Notes: generated by a model not told the origin, from the letters alone. A DNA stretch of 58,470 nucleotides from Pseudomonas frederiksbergensis (GCF_003732275.1 NZ_MOBM01000024.1:1-58470); one strand, 5' to 3'. Shown: positions 16,902 to 27,168, numbered from the stretch's first letter. Translations and numbers: made by a program.

Positions 16902-19811
16902 ATGATGGGCGAGCGTCGGGACAAAGGCGCATCTTATTTCAATGGCGACAGCACAATGAGAAACGGTATGGCGAATGACCTCAAGCGCGTCATGGACGCG
17001 CTGCCGGGTGTGGTATTTACCGCACGGCCAGATGGTTGCGTCGATTATGTCAATCTGCAATGGCACGACTATACGGGGCGCGATGCCAATGATGCGCTAG
17101 GGAGCAACTGGCAGTCCGCAATACACCCCGATGATCGCGCGAACCTGCTCGAACGTTTACACGCCGCGGCGGACAGTGATGCACCTCGGCCGACTCACGC
17201 CCGTCTATTGCGCTTCGACGGCACTTATCGACGGTTTGCCTGGCATTTCTCGTCACTGGAAGATCATCCCGAGAGTGCGCGCAAATGGTGTGCGCTCGGC
17301 ACCGATATCGAGGCGAGCCCCCCCCCGGACACCCGCGATGCGGCCAACCTGTTCGACGTCAGCTCGATCATCGACAGCATTCCGTCCATGGTTGCGTTCA
17401 TGAAACCGTCGGGTGAGCTGGAACGGGTCAATCGCCAGATCGAGGATTACATCGGCGCCCCACTCGATGTCCTGAAAAGCTGGGCCGCCGGCGATACAGT
17501 GCACCCGGATGATTTGCCATCAGTCATCGCCGCCTGGATGCATTCGGTCACCACCGGTGAACCGTACATGATCGAGCACCGCATTCGCCGCTTCGACGGT
17601 GTATACCGCTGGTTCCATGTGCGAGGCCTGCCGCTGAAAGACCTTGAAGGGAACATCACCCGCTGGTGCGTGTTGCAGGTTGATATTGACGAACGCCGAC
17701 GTGACAAGGCGCTGATCGCGAGGGCCTTCGCGGAAGTCAGCGCTTCAGAGGATCGCCTGCGCAATATCATCGATGCCGTGCCCGGGTTTGTCTGGAGCGC
17801 TTCGCCTGAAGGCAGCGTGGGTTTCGTCAATCAGCGCTGGTGCGATTACACCGGCATGTCGCTCAGCGAAGCGTGTGGCAGCGGCTGGACGGCCTCAATC
17901 CATCCCGACGACGCGGACGCGTTGGAGGTCTATTGGCGAGGCCTTTTGCAATCGGGTGACGCCGGTGAACACGAGGCTCGCCTGCGACGCTTTGATGGCA
18001 CTTTCCGCTGGTTCCTGATCAGGGCCGTGCCACAACGAGACGAAGCTGGCCGAGTGCTGCGATGGTATGGCGAAAACACCGACATCGAAGACCGCAAACG
18101 GGCGGAGATGTTGCTCGATGGCGAAAAACGCCTGCTTGGCCTGATGGCTGGAGGCTCGTCGCTGCCGGTGATCCTGCAGACACTTTGCGCACTGGTGGAA
18201 GTCTTTCTCGAGCGCTGTGTTGCCAGTGTGGTGCTGGTCGATCTGAAGCGCTCCGAAGGTGCACAGGAGCATGCGTTGCGAATGCATCAGGGCGCGCCGA
18301 CAAACATGCCGGCCGACTTGTTGCCGGGGGCGGACGACAAGCCGCTTCGCGCCGAGCGCTGCCCTATCGTCATGGCGGCCACCTTCAACACGCCGATCAT
18401 CTCCAACAACCTGTCGCACGAATCACGTTGGAATGGCTGGTGCACGACGGCCCGCTCTCACGGTTTCCGGGGACTCTGTTCAATGCCGATTACCTCTAAC
18501 AGCGGAGCGATCACGGGCGTTCTTTCGGTACTGCACCGGGAAGCCGAACCGCTCTCACCGGAGCAGCAGAATCTGATCGCGCAATTCACTCATCTGGCCA
18601 GTATCGCCATTGATCGTGTGCGTGCCGAAGCTGCGCTCAAGCAGAGTAAGGCCTTTCTTGCCAAAGCCCAACGCCTGAGCGCCACAGGTACGTTTTCCTG
18701 GCGAGTCAGCACCGACGAGATCACCTGGTCCGATGAGGTCTACCGTATCCTCGAACTGGATTCGGCAACGACGCCGGGCTTCGACGCCATTTACCGGCGC
18801 ATTCATCCGGACGACATATCGAGCCACCGGGAAATGATCAGACGCCAACGCCGCAGGGGACGTGACTTCGAGCATGAGCATCGATTGCTGATGCCCGATG
18901 GCACGGTTAAATATGTGCGTCTGGTCGCGCACTCGATCAAGGATCCGGCAGAAGGATTGGAATACATTGCCGCGCTGCAGGACATCACCCAGTGCCGGCG
19001 AGCCGAGGAAGTCTTGAGCAAGGCCCGCTCCGAGCTGACGCATCTGGCCAGAGTGGCGAGTCTCGGCGCGGTCACCGCGTCGATCGCCCACGAGGTCAAT
19101 CAACCTCTTGCCGGGATCATCACCAACGCCAGTACCTGCCTGCGCATGCTCGGGGCCGATCCACCGAACGTCGATGGTGCCCGGGAAACCGCGCGGCGAA
19201 CCATTCGCGATGGCAATCGCGCCGCCGATGTGATCAACCGATTGCGTGCGTTGTTCTCGAAAAAAAGCATCACGATCGAAAACGTGGACCTTAACGACGC
19301 GACCCGGGAAGTCATCGCCTTGCTGCTGGGTGAACTGCAACGCAGTCGAGTTGTGCTCAATCCGCAATTTGCCGATGCACTGCCGTTGGTCAAGGGTGAC
19401 AGGGTTCAACTTCAACAGGTGATCCTCAACCTAATCATGAATGCCGCGGAGGCGATGAACACCATTACCGGTCGCTCCCGGCAGATGATTGTCAGCACCG
19501 GCCTGACGGAGGATCACAGTGTTTTTCTTGCGGTGAAGGACAGCGGAAGCGGTGTTGATCCTCAGGACATGGAACGTATTTTCAACGCTTTTTACACCAC
19601 CAAAAGTGCCGGAATGGGGGTTGGTCTGTCTATCAGCCGCTCCATTATCGAGCGCCACGCTGGCAACCTTTGGGCTCGCGCCAACGACGGACCGGGGGCA
19701 ACCTTCCTGTTTACTATCCCGCTTCGGGCTGTACCCCTCGCAGAAAATGGAGAATCCCCCGTACAGCCGGACGCTAATGACATCTCCGACCACGCTATGG
19801 AGGGTAATTGA
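16902..19811 (+). CDS. Soluble multi-PAS/GAF sensor histidine kinase
   Basis: A 969-residue cytosolic kinase with no membrane segment. Order: three PAS/PAC units (about 25-135, 160-270, 285-400; each contains IHPDD/VHPDD and RRFDG), a GAF domain (about 420-570), a fourth PAS (about 590-700, RIHPDDISSHREM), the dimerisation domain with phospho-acceptor His729 in ASIAHEVNQPLAG, and a HATPase with LNLIMNAAEAM, DSGSGVD and GVGLSISRSI. The LNLIMNAAEAM and HEVNQPL forms are of the NtrB/FixL type. It overlaps the first response regulator gene, so it is translationally coupled. A small redox-active or aromatic ligand is a possible signal, as the neighbours are catabolic genes; nothing specific is visible. 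Confidence 0.92.
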   Translation: MMGERRDKGASYFNGDSTMRNGMANDLKRVMDALPGVVFTARPDGCVDYVNLQWHDYTGRDANDALGSNWQSAIHPDDRANLLERLHAAADSDAPRPTHARLLRFDGTYRRFAWHFSSLEDHPESARKWCALGTDIEASPPPDTRDAANLFDVSSIIDSIPSMVAFMKPSGELERVNRQIEDYIGAPLDVLKSWAAGDTVHPDDLPSVIAAWMHSVTTGEPYMIEHRIRRFDGVYRWFHVRGLPLKDLEGNITRWCVLQVDIDERRRDKALIARAFAEVSASEDRLRNIIDAVPGFVWSASPEGSVGFVNQRWCDYTGMSLSEACGSGWTASIHPDDADALEVYWRGLLQSGDAGEHEARLRRFDGTFRWFLIRAVPQRDEAGRVLRWYGENTDIEDRKRAEMLLDGEKRLLGLMAGGSSLPVILQTLCALVEVFLERCVASVVLVDLKRSEGAQEHALRMHQGAPTNMPADLLPGADDKPLRAERCPIVMAATFNTPIISNNLSHESRWNGWCTTARSHGFRGLCSMPITSNSGAITGVLSVLHREAEPLSPEQQNLIAQFTHLASIAIDRVRAEAALKQSKAFLAKAQRLSATGTFSWRVSTDEITWSDEVYRILELDSATTPGFDAIYRRIHPDDISSHREMIRRQRRRGRDFEHEHRLLMPDGTVKYVRLVAHSIKDPAEGLEYIAALQDITQCRRAEEVLSKARSELTHLARVASLGAVTASIAHEVNQPLAGIITNASTCLRMLGADPPNVDGARETARRTIRDGNRAADVINRLRALFSKKSITIENVDLNDATREVIALLLGELQRSRVVLNPQFADALPLVKGDRVQLQQVILNLIMNAAEAMNTITGRSRQMIVSTGLTEDHSVFLAVKDSGSGVDPQDMERIFNAFYTTKSAGMGVGLSISRSIIERHAGNLWARANDGPGATFLFTIPLRAVPLAENGESPVQPDANDISDHAMEGN

Positions 19812-20182
19812 TGGGCATGCCTCTGCTCGTTGCAGTCGTCGACGACGATGAGTCGGTTCGTGAATCGTTGCCAGATCTGATCAAGGAGTTCGGCTTCGCA
19901 GTCCAGGCGTTCGCTTCGGCGCAGGAGTACTTGGCGTCCGATTGTGTCGACCTCACACGCTGCCTCATTTTGGACGTGGCCATGCCGGGCATGTCGGGGC
20001 CGGATCTAGTAAAAGAATTGTGGCGTCGCGGGTACCGTATACCGGTTATTTTCATCACCGCACTGGGTGACGCCAGCGACCAAAGGCAACTTCGGCACTG
20101 TGGCGCAGTGGAATGTCTGATCAAGCCTTTCAGCGAGGCGCAACTGCTCAAGGCATTGAGCGCCGCGCTTCCGCTTAATTGA
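19811..20182 (+). CDS. Single-domain response regulator (receiver only)
   Basis: A 123-residue stand-alone receiver. The acidic pair is in VVDDDESVRES, the phospho-acceptor Asp in LILDVAMPGMSG, Thr in IFITALGD and Lys in CLIKPFSEA. No output domain follows; the stop comes right after the last helix. Start ATG overlaps the kinase stop (TGATG) with GGAGGG upstream. FixJ-type signatures (MPGMSGPDL) suggest that it is phosphorylated by the neighbouring kinase, acting either as a phosphate sink or relay before the next regulator. Confidence 0.9.
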   Translation: MGMPLLVAVVDDDESVRESLPDLIKEFGFAVQAFASAQEYLASDCVDLTRCLILDVAMPGMSGPDLVKELWRRGYRIPVIFITALGDASDQRQLRHCGAVECLIKPFSEAQLLKALSAALPLN

Positions 20183-20259
20183 ACCAGCAGCCGGATACAC
20201 AAGGAGCTGACATCTTGAACCCGAAAAACGCCTTTGCCCCTGGATATGGAAAATTACCG

Positions 20260-20877
20260 ATGCGTGATGAGACGCCCGTCGTATTCGTCGTAGATGACGA
20301 TATCTCTGTGCGTGAATCGCTGGAGCTGTTGATCCGCTTCGCGGGATGGCAGCCACAACTTTTCGAGTCGGCTCAGGATTTTCTCAATGCGCCTCGGCCG
20401 CTTGTACCCAGTTGCCTGGTGCTGGACATCAATCTGCCGGACCTCAATGGCCTCGATCTGCAAACATCCATCGCAGGCGACAGGCGCAACATGCCCATCA
20501 TATTCATCACCGGCTATGGTGATATCCCGCTAACGGTTCGGGCCTTGAAAGCGGGTGCGGTGGAGTTTCTGACCAAACCTTTTAACGACGATGTGTTGCT
20601 AAAAGCCATGGCCGATGCGCTACAGAGCAGCCATGCTGCACTCGACGGAGAAAAAAACCTGCGCACACTGTTGGAGGCCTATCGAACCCTGACACCTCGC
20701 GAACAGGAAATCATGGCATCGGTGGTCAGCGGACGATTGAACAAAATTATCGCAGCCGACCTCAACATCAGCGAGATCACGGTCAAAGCTCATCGAGGCA
20801 AAGTCATGCGCAAAATGAAAGCCAGCTCGCTGGCCGACTTGGTAAAAATGGCCGCACTGATTTCCCCCGTTAATTGA
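20260..20877 (+). CDS. FixJ-type response regulator with LuxR HTH
   Basis: A 205-residue two-domain regulator. Receiver residues 1-120 have VVDDDISVRES, acceptor Asp in LVLDINLPDLNG, Thr in IFITGYGD and Lys in FLTKPFNDD. The LuxR/FixJ helix-turn-helix has LTPREQEIM then NKIIAADLNISEITVKAHR (about 140-175). The ATG at 20260 is used; an upstream TTG that overlaps the previous stop would add 27 residues of unlikely sequence. Together with the kinase and the receiver-only protein it forms a three-gene signalling operon. It probably controls the adjacent catabolic genes. Confidence 0.92.
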   Translation: MRDETPVVFVVDDDISVRESLELLIRFAGWQPQLFESAQDFLNAPRPLVPSCLVLDINLPDLNGLDLQTSIAGDRRNMPIIFITGYGDIPLTVRALKAGAVEFLTKPFNDDVLLKAMADALQSSHAALDGEKNLRTLLEAYRTLTPREQEIMASVVSGRLNKIIAADLNISEITVKAHRGKVMRKMKASSLADLVKMAALISPVN

Positions 20878-20898
20878 GATTCGCTGCGCGCAACGGCA

Positions 20899-23877
20899 TC
20901 AAGACGGTTGTGTATCGCCCAGGGTTTTCTGCCAGAGTGCTTCCAGGCGGCGCACATCAAGTGTGTCGAAGCCTTCCGATACCCCTTCACGGCATATCCT
21001 GAGCAACTCCAGCGCCTGCAGCCGATTGCCCTGTTCCAGCCATGACTTGGCCAGGTCCATCGATGCTCTTAGTTCCCAGGCCCAAGCACCCTGCTCCCGG
21101 CTCAACGTACGCGACTCTTCTAGCATGGCCGATGCGGCGTGCTCGTCGCCGTCCATGACCTTGATAAGACTGGCCTTGATTCGCAGCAATTCCGGCAGCG
21201 CAAAGGCATCACCGCTGACGCGACAATGACTGATCGTACCGTCAACCAATACCCGGGCTTTTTCATATTGGTGACTCAGAATCAAACCTTCGGCCAGCGA
21301 GATTTCGAAAGAGGACGTAAGCAGTTCGTAGCGCATGCCGTGCAGCTGCATCAGACTTTCTTCGAGCACCGCGACAGAATTGTCGGGCTGCTCGGCGCGT
21401 ATGGCAATCGACGTTCGGAAGCCACGAGCTGCGGCAATGTAAGGGCCAAGTGCGTTGGATTCGGCGATTGTGGCGAAGCGTTCAAGACTCGCCGCCGCCT
21501 TCTGCAAATCTCCGGTCCAGATGTAAATGCACAGGATCCAGACCATTGCTATGCAGTAGGTGACCGAGTGCTGCAGCGCAGATGCCTCGGCCTCTATCTG
21601 CTCTGCCCAGCGTCGGGCCTGGTCAGGGAAACCTTGTAGCCAGAGGGTTCGAGCCAACGCCAATCCGGTGCGATTACGATGATCGAATCCGTAGTAGATC
21701 GTACCGCTGCGTTTTGACGGCAAGCTGTTACGCAATGAACGTTCCAGTTGCTGTCGAGCAAGCGGCTGGTTGCCAAGCAGATGGTGGGAAATACCGGCAA
21801 GCGAAGCGGCAATGGCAATCGCTTCAGGCTTGTTCAAAATGTTGCCGACCTCGCTGGCTTGCTCAGCCCATGCCAGAGAGGAAGCGAAATCGCCGATGCG
21901 CTCATAGAAAATCTGTAGCCGTCCGAGCAGCCTGAGTTGGGACCAGTAATCGGACAATGAGATAGCGATGTCGAGTGCCCTGAGCAGAGCCTTCTGCGCC
22001 GCCTCGCTGTTGCCACGAGTGAACATCAGCACCAAACCGAGCGCGGCTTGCAATTCCATTTCAGTCGGCGTGCCGAAGTAACCCAGCTCGAGTAATTCAG
22101 CCGCCCGCGTGCACCAGCTCCGGCACTCGACCAACAAAGAAAAATGCAGGAACAACGGTGCGCTGGCCGCTGCCAGTGGTAACGCGAGCCCTGGATCACC
22201 CTGCGGCCCGAAGCTCCACTCCAGCGAACTCCTGACGTTGCCCAACTGACTGGCAAGGCGCTCCGAATTGTCGAAAATCTCATTGGGCGAGGTGCCTACG
22301 CGTCCTAGCAGATCCATATAGAAAGCTGCATGCCTGAATGCCAGAGCGTTGACCTCGACATCACCTCGGGTGGCCAGCTTTTCCCGGGTGTAGGCGCGCG
22401 TCATCTCCAGCAGGCGGTAGGTCCACCTTAAGTCACTGTGATCAATGGTGACCAGACCTTTACAGACCAACTCATCGAGGATCGCCGCCGCGGCGGCAGT
22501 GTCGATCTGGGTGTCGGCGATGACTTGGGACGCCGCTTCCTGCGAAAACGGTCCGACAAAAACCGAAAGCCGCTCCAGCGCCAGACCCTGCAGCGGCGAC
22601 AGCAGGTCGTAGCTCCAATCGAGCATCGCGCGCAGCGTTTGATGCCGTGGCAAAGCCGTCCTGCGTCCTGACCAGCCCAGTGAAAAACGCTCGCCCAGCA
22701 ATGCGTGCGTGGATTTCAGTCCATGGCTTGCAACGCGCATTGCCGCCAGTTCGATCGGCAGTGCTATACCCTCCAGACGTTGGCACATGTCGGCGATCAA
22801 TTGCGCATCATCATCGTCCAGCACCAGTGCTGTGTTACCCGATGATGCACGCTCGACAAACAGTCTGATCGCTGAAAAACCCAGCAACTCATCGATAGAA
22901 AGGTGCTGAGGTTCGCGGGGAAATTCGAGAGGGTTGAGCCAGTGAATGTACTCGCCACGGACCCGCAGCGGTTCGCGACTGGTGGCCAGAACCCCGACAT
23001 TCGGGGCCGCGTCACTGATTTGCTCAACGATCGCTGAAACCGCATCGATCAAATGTTCACAGTTATCGATGACCAGCAACACCCTTTGCGTGCGTAAGTG
23101 CGCAAGCAGTACAAACATGGAGTCTTCGGCCTGAACCGGTATTTCCAGCGATCTGGCCAGCGCCGAAAGCACCAGCGATTGGTCTTCGACCTGAGCCAGG
23201 TCTACGAAACGGGCAGTCTGGTAACCCTGTGCGCAAATGCGGTGCGCCACCTCGATGGCAAGACTGGTTTTGCCAACGCCACCGGGGCCGACGATGGTAA
23301 ATAGTTTGGGCTGCAGCATGTGATCGACAACTAATTGAAGATCGGTTTCGCGTCCGAACAGCTTCGCTCGCGGTGGTAAATTACATTGGGTCTCCACACG
23401 CTCGCCGTCGGTAGCTTCTGCATCGATAACTGCTGGTTGGTTCCCGGCCAGTTGTATTTCTACGGGTGCTACAAACGCATATCCCACACCGACCTGCGTG
23501 GCGATGTATCGCGCGTGCTCGTCACCATCACCGAGAATCCGCCGTAGGGCTGTCATATGAAAGCGCAGACTGCCTTCCTCGACAATGATATCGGGCCATA
23601 CCTGCTTGATCAGGTCGCTCTTGGTCAGCACCCTGCCCGGTCGCACCAACAAGGCAATCAATAAATCCAGTGCTCGCCCACCGATCTCAACTGGAGCGCC
23701 ATTCTTCTCAAGCAACCTTTTCGCGGGCACGACGCAGAACGGGCCGAAAACATAATGGGTGGTGTTTGATTCGTGCGAATCGTCTGGAAAGGACTCCACG
23801 AGGATCGTTCTCTCAAAATAGGGCGTTCGCCGGTTGGAAGCCGTTCGTGTAGGCCTCGAATCATAGGTATATTGCAC
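20899..23877 (-). CDS. Large winged-helix/STAND-type ATPase transcriptional regulator
   Basis: A 992-residue regulator. The N-terminal OmpR-type winged helix (about 40-120: RALDLLIALLVRPGRVLTKSDLI, then LRFHMTALRRILGD) is followed by a P-loop ATPase: Walker A GPGGVGKTS near 200, Walker B VLLVIDNCEH near 270, and ATSREPLR. The second half is helical with repeat-like TPR character. Such regulators hold ATP and are switched by ligand binding to the repeats. It is convergent with the two-component operon. The start MQYTYDSRPTR is the first in frame; a later Met is possible. Confidence 0.88.
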   Translation of the reverse strand: MQYTYDSRPTRTASNRRTPYFERTILVESFPDDSHESNTTHYVFGPFCVVPAKRLLEKNGAPVEIGGRALDLLIALLVRPGRVLTKSDLIKQVWPDIIVEEGSLRFHMTALRRILGDGDEHARYIATQVGVGYAFVAPVEIQLAGNQPAVIDAEATDGERVETQCNLPPRAKLFGRETDLQLVVDHMLQPKLFTIVGPGGVGKTSLAIEVAHRICAQGYQTARFVDLAQVEDQSLVLSALARSLEIPVQAEDSMFVLLAHLRTQRVLLVIDNCEHLIDAVSAIVEQISDAAPNVGVLATSREPLRVRGEYIHWLNPLEFPREPQHLSIDELLGFSAIRLFVERASSGNTALVLDDDDAQLIADMCQRLEGIALPIELAAMRVASHGLKSTHALLGERFSLGWSGRRTALPRHQTLRAMLDWSYDLLSPLQGLALERLSVFVGPFSQEAASQVIADTQIDTAAAAAILDELVCKGLVTIDHSDLRWTYRLLEMTRAYTREKLATRGDVEVNALAFRHAAFYMDLLGRVGTSPNEIFDNSERLASQLGNVRSSLEWSFGPQGDPGLALPLAAASAPLFLHFSLLVECRSWCTRAAELLELGYFGTPTEMELQAALGLVLMFTRGNSEAAQKALLRALDIAISLSDYWSQLRLLGRLQIFYERIGDFASSLAWAEQASEVGNILNKPEAIAIAASLAGISHHLLGNQPLARQQLERSLRNSLPSKRSGTIYYGFDHRNRTGLALARTLWLQGFPDQARRWAEQIEAEASALQHSVTYCIAMVWILCIYIWTGDLQKAAASLERFATIAESNALGPYIAAARGFRTSIAIRAEQPDNSVAVLEESLMQLHGMRYELLTSSFEISLAEGLILSHQYEKARVLVDGTISHCRVSGDAFALPELLRIKASLIKVMDGDEHAASAMLEESRTLSREQGAWAWELRASMDLAKSWLEQGNRLQALELLRICREGVSEGFDTLDVRRLEALWQKTLGDTQPS

Positions 23878-24235
23878 GATCTTTCAAGTCAGATCATTCC
23901 ACCAATCGGTTGATATTCCGCGTTCGTCGATAAGCAAATAGGATGGTGGCGAAAGTGAGTATAGAAGCCAGCCGATGCAATATTGGCACCGTGCAATAAA
24001 GATACCCAGATGTCCTGCTGACCGTCAGCTTCGGGTTGCTTTCTGCCCTTCGTGACAGACAGCAATCGGGCCAAAAGCGGACATTCTACTTGGTCGGATT
24101 TAGGCCCGAACCAGACATTTGTGCTCTGCGCTTATACCGGAGAAAACGTGTGATTTACGATTTTAGTTGCGAATATATTGTTCCATTTCTACCCACTCGC
24201 TAGGCTGGCGGCACTCATGAATAGGGATTTACTCC
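23878..24235. other. Intergenic region, no gene seen
   Basis: About 360 bases, more AT-rich toward the right end. It must contain the promoters for the large regulator (leftward) and for the small gene at 24236 (rightward). No convincing ORF, repeat or hairpin was found. Confidence 0.4.
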
Positions 24236-24628
24236 ATGGATGCACATTTTGTAATCGCCAGGAATTGCGCAGGGTGCGAAGCGTACGATGACAGTTCGTT
24301 CATCGGACGATTACACGAAGCACAAATCTGGGCTCATGATGAATACTGGCTACTGGAATGGGCACTGTACCAACTTGCAGGAGAGGCAAGCTTCACACAA
24401 GAATTATCTGAGAGACTGTTCGACATATTCAGCTACAGCTTCCTGCTATTTGGATGCCACTTTGATCGCAAAGATCGCTTCAAAATCCGAAACCTCAGGA
24501 GGAACCAGATTTACGATTTTCGTGACAGATTCAAGCTTGTTTTCGAAAGCTTTTTCGCTGGGCAAATGCCGATACCAGGCTATTTCACCGAACCCAACCC
24601 GTTGCTTGTCGATACCCCATATCGCTGA
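24236..24628 (+). CDS. Small hypothetical protein, possibly an Imm41-type immunity protein
   Basis: A 130-residue acidic and aromatic-rich protein with no signal peptide. Features include SSFIGRLHEAQIWAHDEYW, LLEWALYQLAGE, a FDIFSYSFLLFGCHFDRKDRF segment (taken in parts) and YDFRDRFKLVFESFFAG. This pattern reminds me of the Imm41 family of polymorphic-toxin immunity proteins, but that is from memory of the motif style only. No toxin gene with a long N-terminal delivery module is next to it, so if it is an immunity gene it is an orphan. Lower GC than its neighbours supports recent acquisition. Confidence 0.6.
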   Translation: MDAHFVIARNCAGCEAYDDSSFIGRLHEAQIWAHDEYWLLEWALYQLAGEASFTQELSERLFDIFSYSFLLFGCHFDRKDRFKIRNLRRNQIYDFRDRFKLVFESFFAGQMPIPGYFTEPNPLLVDTPYR

Positions 24629-24779
24629 CTGCACGGGGTCGATTGAGATTGACGTCTGAGGAGGCAAAATGGAATTAACTGCCTCCTGTAGAAGCCCAAG
24701 AACGACGTTTCCCAAGTGATCATTTGCGGCTCTCATGGATGGCCGCAGTCGGCCCAGAAACTGCCACTCAGATCGCTAT

Positions 24780-25565
24780 TCAGACTGTTTTACACGTTAA
24801 CCAAGCACCCCAGAACAGGCTGCTGAAAAAACGCGTAGCGTCCCCGAAACCCGCGTCATGCAAAAGCTTCTGAACCGCCGCCTCAGAATGTGGAGGGTCA
24901 GCGCCTTGAAGAATTTTCCCAAGCTTGACCTTCACTTCATCCGGGCTGGCTCCGTGCTGCCGCCAACGTTGCCCCCAAGCAGCGAGGAGTAACGGCTGGC
25001 TGGCATAGGCATATTGATTGCCGGCGACAATAAGCGGAGCCCCCGGTTTCAGACGGGCCCGAATGGATCGTAAAATTTGTCCTTTGGCATCATTCCCATC
25101 GAGATGATGGAGTACACCGATCAAAGTGGCTGCGTCGTAGGACTCATCTGCCGCCAAGTCTTCAACGTGCCCAAGATGCAGATCCGTTCTTTCAAGCACG
25201 TTGTTCACGACTAACTGCTGTATCGCGGTTTCAAGCATCGGCTCAGATGGATCAACGGCGGTGAAGCGCCAGCCTGGCTCAAGCCTGGCCATCGCGATGA
25301 TCTCCTGCGCCGTACCGCCAGCGCCGACCACCAGTATTTTTGCCGAGCCCATGTTTCCGAGGCTAGCCGCGAGCATGCACACCACCAAGTCCTGGCATGC
25401 GTCATAACCTGCCAGTGCGATTCGGCTCTGTCGTCCGTACTCATTGGCCCGTGTGTTATCGAACTTTTCAGCTGAGTTGAGTGTTATTGATTTCAAGGGC
25501 GGTTCTCCATGTCCTTGAATCAACTTAGGCCATAAAAAGCGATAATAAAAATTCATTAATTTCAT
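24780..25565 (-). CDS. Class I SAM-dependent methyltransferase
   Basis: About 261 residues. Motif I is ILVVGAGGTAQEI, motif II the acidic turn FTAVDPSEPML, and the post-motif reads ATLIGVLHHLDG, all as in Rossmann-fold methyltransferases of the Methyltransf_12/25 type. The start is uncertain: ATG at 25565 has AGGA about 9 bases upstream, but a TTG at 25496 with GGAG 9 bases upstream would start at the more conserved part (SITLNSAEKFDNTRANEYG). The substrate is unknown. It stands alone between the possible immunity gene and the decayed chemoreceptor. Confidence 0.85.
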   Translation of the reverse strand: MKLMNFYYRFLWPKLIQGHGEPPLKSITLNSAEKFDNTRANEYGRQSRIALAGYDACQDLVVCMLAASLGNMGSAKILVVGAGGTAQEIIAMARLEPGWRFTAVDPSEPMLETAIQQLVVNNVLERTDLHLGHVEDLAADESYDAATLIGVLHHLDGNDAKGQILRSIRARLKPGAPLIVAGNQYAYASQPLLLAAWGQRWRQHGASPDEVKVKLGKILQGADPPHSEAAVQKLLHDAGFGDATRFFSSLFWGAWLTCKTV

Positions 25566-25689
25566 ACATTGCATTCCTGACGGGAATGCCAAACCGCTCA
25601 GAGTTCGCCCAGCTGACAGTCAGCTTTGCATTGTGGATTCAACCGGTCGATGCAATAGATTAGCTAAATCGTTCCTCCAGGGTTTTGGC

Positions 25690-26925
25690 CTACCAGTCGT
25701 TAAATTTACCTATGGTTTCGGACAGACTCTGTCCGAGGAGTCGAAGCCCCTCGCTGGACCTCTCAAGGCGTTCTGCAACATTCGCGCTGCTCTCGCTGAC
25801 ATCACGAACACGCGTCATGCTTAGCGCCACTTGAGAGGCCATGGTTCTCTGCGACTCAGCTGGAATGGCAATATGTTGGTTAAGTTCATCAATACTTGCG
25901 ATGGCCAGCAAGATATCGTCGAGCGCGGTCGCCGCATGGTCGGCAAGCAGGACTACTTTACGGGTCAACGCCCCACTGTTTTCCATGCGCTCCACGGCCG
26001 TATCTGCTCCTTTCTGGAGCCGTTGCATGAGCTTTTCAATCTGCACCGTCGAGTCGCGGGTGCTCATAGATAAAGCGCGAACCTCATCGGCCACAACGGC
26101 AAATCCTCGCCCCTGCTCACCAGCCCTTGCTGCCTCGATTGCGGCATTGAGTGCAAGTAAATTGGTTTGCTCCGAGACTGACTTGATGACATCGAGAGCC
26201 TTGCCTATCTGTATGCTCTCGTGACGCAGGTGAAGCATGGCTCCAGTGGTGGCCTCGATGTCACCCGACAGGTGGACTATTTGCTGAGTGACACGCTGAA
26301 CAACCTCTCCCCCGCTACTAACCCTATTGCGTACTTGCTCGGTTTCAATGCGCGCTCGCTCGGCATTGAGGGCGACCTGCTCCGCCGTATCGGAGACCCG
26401 CCGCATGGCTTCCAAGGTCTGCTCCGTTTCCAGAAGCTGTTGCCTGACACCTCTTTGGGTCTGAGCAGATATCAACGAAAGCTCCGAAGTGTCAGCTCCC
26501 AATTGTGTAATATCGAGCCCCATACGGCAGACCAATTCCCGAAGACTTGCCACCATTTGATGCACCACGGACTGGAGATCGCCAAGCTCATCCTTGCGCG
26601 CCACCGCGAAACAACGGTCGCCCAGCCGTCCAGCAGCAACCCGCTTGGCAAGGGCCAGGATTTCACTCAACGGAGCCACTATCGACCGTCGAATAATCCA
26701 ACAAGCTAGGCTGACGATAATTGTCACCAGGGCCGCCCCAAGGAGTGACTTTTCTGCTCGGCTCCCGGCATTGAGCATTAGCGTCCGTTGTTCAGACGAT
26801 GCACTGCGAGCCAACTCCAAAACCTGATCGGCCTGACTACGCATCTGCTGCGCGCTCATCCGACTCATTGCCTGGCTGTCGCTAAAGGTTCCAAACCGCA
26901 TCCGATATTGCCAGTATCTTGGCAA
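25690..26925 (-). pseudogene. N-terminally truncated methyl-accepting chemotaxis protein
   Basis: A chemoreceptor gene that lacks its beginning. What remains, about 411 codons, starts within the periplasmic ligand-binding domain (MSRMSAQQMRSQADQVLELAR). It then has one membrane segment (LLGAALVTIIVSLACWIIRR), a HAMP domain (RSIVAPLSEILALAKRVAAG) and the signalling tip with NLLALNAAIEAARAGEQGRG (taken in parts). The first membrane helix and most of the sensor are missing; in frame upstream there is a stop (TAG) shortly before. Usual length is about 540. Only a TTG at 26925 or internal ATGs could start it. It is the first of three damaged genes at the left edge of the T3SS island. Confidence 0.75.
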
Positions 26926-27021
26926 TTTCCGGAGTGAGAATACAGTTTCGTTTAAAATGTTCTATCGCCCTGTGACTCACAACACGCGCTGATCGCCTAG
27001 AGCATTGAACTATCTCACTCT

Positions 27022-27168
27022 CTAATCGACCTGCGCGACCAGCACGCTGCGAACCTGCGCGGTGCCCGCGGCCAACCGACTTAACGCCGTTCCTCGAGTG
27101 AGCACACCCCAAAGGCCCATGCCAAACGCCAAGAGGTGAATCGCCGCTAGAAACCATTGAGACAGCAT
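27022..27168 (-). pseudogene. N-terminal stub of a DUF2214-like membrane protein
   Basis: A 48-codon open frame with an excellent ribosome site (AGGAGC, 6 bases, ATG). It encodes MLSQWFLAAIHLLAFGMGLW followed by VLTRGTALSRLAAG, which looks like the first helix and loop of DUF2214-type membrane proteins (normally about 150 residues). It then ends abruptly at TAG. The rest of the gene is not found nearby. It is interpreted as a truncated remnant beside two other broken genes. Confidence 0.55.

Noticed and set aside
23883..23898. AGATCATTCC as a further TetR operator
   Set aside because: Only the GATCATTCC half matches; there is no symmetrical partner and no related gene beside it.
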